A stretch of 7,966 nt of DNA from an uncultured Clostridia bacterium (GTDB lineage Bacteria; Bacillota_A; Clostridia; Christensenellales; Aristaeellaceae), in contig CAKUDW010000082.1 of the NCBI GenBank assembly GCA_934645275.1, forward strand, positions 1-7,966. The letters are read 5' to 3'. Both the position numbers and the translations under genes were made by a program. Numbering within the stretch: position 1 is the stretch's first letter; each line of letters opens with the position of its first letter. Under the pieces are notes generated by a model. It had not been told where the DNA came from, did no database searches, and saw nothing but the letters and a program-made list of their open reading frames with translations. This document shows, piece after piece, positions 6,938-7,966 of this stretch.

Positions 6938-7681
6938 ATGACGCGCAGCGAAGAAAACGAATTTCAGGCCTATTACAGTCGCGTGCGCCCCGTTTACCCC
7001 CAGTTATTCAACCTGGCCTATGCGGCCAGCGGCTCTGTGGAACAGGCGCAGTATTGCGTACAGTGCGCCCTGCTGGAGGTATGGCTCGCGCAGGAAAGCT
7101 CTGCGAGCCGTCACGGTCTACGTGAAAGCCTGCGTCGCGCGGCTGTACGCGCCGCACTGCGCAGCCCTGTATCGGACAATTCCGATTGGGATGCACTGAA
7201 GCCGGATGAAGCTGATTCCGACGCGCTCCTGCGCACGCTGGCGCAGGAACCGCCGCTGATGCGCCGCATGCTGGCGCTAAAATACGGTTGTCATCTCAGT
7301 GCAAGGCGCATCGCGCGAGTCACCGGCACAGAGCCGCACCGCGTAAAGCAGCTGCTGCGTCGCTTCGGTGCACGTGCCCGGCGAAGGCTTGGTGCTGGCG
7401 ATCAACGCCGTTTGGATCAGCTGCTGATGCGCCGCATACGCGACCTACTTTCCAGACCCGATCCCAGCGCGCCGGATTTGAACAATGTGTTCCGTGCCTT
7501 TCAGGCCGACGCCGCGGCGGCGGTACGACCCAGCCACCTCCCCGCGCGCATATTGCGCTGTGTCGTGTGCGCGGTGCTTGCCATTGCCTGCATGCTGATA
7601 TTCTGGTTGGCTGCCGTACTTGTTCAGCCGGCAGTGCTTGAAAATCCGGGTATTACCGAAGTTGTGAACGGAAACGAATAG
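6938..7681 (+). CDS. Sigma-70-like protein with C-terminal transmembrane anchor
   Basis: A 247-residue protein of two parts. Residues about 11-75 resemble region 2 of ECF-type sigma factors (YYSRVRPVYPQLFNLAY, then SVEQAQYCVQCALLEVWL, then RESLRRAAVRAALR). Residues about 95-152 resemble region 4, with a helix-turn-helix around 120-145 (LSARRIARVTGTEPHRVKQL) and a strongly basic end. A helical linker (155-200) leads to one transmembrane segment at about 205-230, followed by a short outer tail of some 17 residues. Ordinary ECF sigma factors are soluble and end after region 4. The acidic residues common in the region 2 core-binding helix (D-x-x-Q-E) appear here as Y-x-x-Q-C, so RNA polymerase binding is uncertain. 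It could be a membrane-tethered sigma factor released by proteolysis, a degenerate sigma used as a DNA-binding regulator, or an antagonist. It is the last gene of the operon and coupled to the kinase. Confidence 0.75.
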   Translation: MTRSEENEFQAYYSRVRPVYPQLFNLAYAASGSVEQAQYCVQCALLEVWLAQESSASRHGLRESLRRAAVRAALRSPVSDNSDWDALKPDEADSDALLRTLAQEPPLMRRMLALKYGCHLSARRIARVTGTEPHRVKQLLRRFGARARRRLGAGDQRRLDQLLMRRIRDLLSRPDPSAPDLNNVFRAFQADAAAAVRPSHLPARILRCVVCAVLAIACMLIFWLAAVLVQPAVLENPGITEVVNGNE

Positions 7682-7690
7682 CGCAATGCT

Positions 7691-7720
7691 CAGCTTGTCA
7701 AAAGAGGTTTTGTCAAGCTG
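7691..7720. repeat. Stem-loop H1 immediately after the sigma-like gene
   Basis: Seven base pairs CAGCTTG/CAAGCTG, one T:T mismatch, five more pairs CAAAA/TTTTG, and a GAGG loop: 12 pairs over 30 bases. It begins 10 bases after the stop codon. No T-run follows, so it may protect the 3' end of the mRNA or be part of a dispersed repeat rather than terminate transcription. Confidence 0.65.
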
Positions 7721-7722
7721 GT

Positions 7723-7747
7723 GGACGGGGAAGCAAACTCCCCCGCC
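7723..7747. repeat. GC-rich stem-loop H2
   Basis: GG-a-CGGGG (7723-7730) pairs with CCCCGCC (7741-7747): seven pairs with one bulged A and a 10-base loop. It lies 2 bases after H1. Confidence 0.5.
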
Positions 7748-7761
7748 ATTACCAGCCTCTC

Positions 7762-7805
7762 CAGTTTTTGCTAACCCCCCTTCAGATTTCCGGGCGTAAA
7801 AACTG
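7762..7805. repeat. Stem-loop H3 with T/A-rich arms
   Basis: CAGTTTTTGC (7762-7771) pairs with GTAAAAACTG (7796-7805): ten pairs including one G:U. Inside the 24-base loop a CCC/GGG helix (7775-7777 with 7792-7794) can extend it. Confidence 0.55.
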
Positions 7806-7813
7806 CAAGGAAA

Positions 7814-7856
7814 CGATTTTTGCTCTGGAAAATGGGGTTTTCTGCCGCAAAAATCG
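7814..7856. repeat. Long near-perfect hairpin H4
   Basis: CGATTTTTGC (7814-7823) pairs perfectly with GCAAAAATCG (7847-7856). After a 2x2 internal mismatch, seven more pairs continue in register (7826-7832 with 7838-7844, two of them G:U), closing on a TGGGG loop. That is 17 pairs over 43 bases, the strongest structure in the region. Confidence 0.7.
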
Positions 7857-7942
7857 CCTCGCCCCCACCGTACATGCTGCCGGGCACGAGTAGGAGTTCG
7901 AGAAGGCTTTGGTGCGCTCGAATTCTTCTGGGTTTTTCGACA

Positions 7943-7963
7943 GCCTGAGCGTAACGCTCAGGC
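7943..7963. repeat. Perfect 9-bp hairpin H6 at the right edge
   Basis: GCCTGAGCG and CGCTCAGGC flank the loop TAA. The stem is GC-rich and three bases from the end of the window, so a following T-run cannot be excluded. It could be a terminator, possibly for a gene beyond the edge, or a repeat unit. Confidence 0.65.
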
Positions 7964-7966
7964 GAA

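Larger units (their letters stand above)
7682..7966. other. Gene-free right end, dense in inverted repeats
   Basis: No open frame with a ribosome binding site is seen on either strand in these 285 bases. Within them lie at least five potential stem-loops, separately listed, plus a weaker TTCGAG/CTCGAA pair (7897-7902 with 7917-7922). The density of paired segments and lack of coding suggest extragenic repeats or a structured RNA rather than a simple spacer. No stem is followed by a T-run on the plus strand, so none is a textbook Rho-independent terminator. Confidence 0.6.

Noticed and set aside
7691..7720. Rho-independent terminator after the sigma-like gene
   Set aside because: The hairpin is good but is followed by GTGGAC and no T-run on either strand, so it is recorded as a stem-loop only.
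7682..7966. CRISPR array or tandem repeat at the right end
   Set aside because: The stem-loops differ in sequence and spacing; there is no constant direct repeat with regular spacers.

Overview
The window looks chromosomal and comes from a fairly GC-rich member of the Bacillota, probably a Clostridia-type gut or anaerobic lineage. The evidence is the minus-strand order yerC-pcrA-ligA, a housekeeping cluster known from Bacillus subtilis and relatives, together with AGGAG-type ribosome binding sites, TTGACR/TATAAT promoters and an XRE regulator of a type frequent in Clostridia. No plasmid, phage, transposase, tRNA, rRNA or CRISPR array was seen.

Left part (1-4441, minus strand): a DNA-maintenance operon. 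A promoter with 11 of 12 consensus bases (4413-4441) drives yerC (TrpR-like DNA-binding protein), then pcrA (UvrD/PcrA helicase, 4-base gap), then ligA (NAD+-dependent DNA ligase, 44-base gap). ligA runs off the left edge inside its C-terminal BRCT domain. The pcrB gene that lies between yerC and pcrA in B. subtilis is absent here.

Middle (4494-5027): a small XRE-family repressor-like gene on the minus strand, divergent from the plus-strand operon. The 213-base divergent spacer holds TTTAGCGA direct repeats and an inverted repeat just upstream of the XRE gene (possible operator), a T8 tract, and an extended -10 promoter facing right.

Right part (5028-7681, plus strand): a tightly packed three-gene operon. 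It encodes a four-helix small membrane protein, a complete FGGY-family sugar kinase (xylulokinase-like, but with changed residues at family substrate-site motifs), and a sigma-70-like protein with a C-terminal transmembrane helix, whose start lies 2 bases after the kinase stop. The grouping of a sugar kinase with a membrane-anchored sigma-like protein is the most unusual gene-level feature.

Right end (7682-7966): no convincing gene. The stretch is crowded with potential stem-loops, including a 43-nt near-perfect hairpin and a 9-bp perfect hairpin at the window edge. It looks like a composite of extragenic repeats or a structured RNA region.
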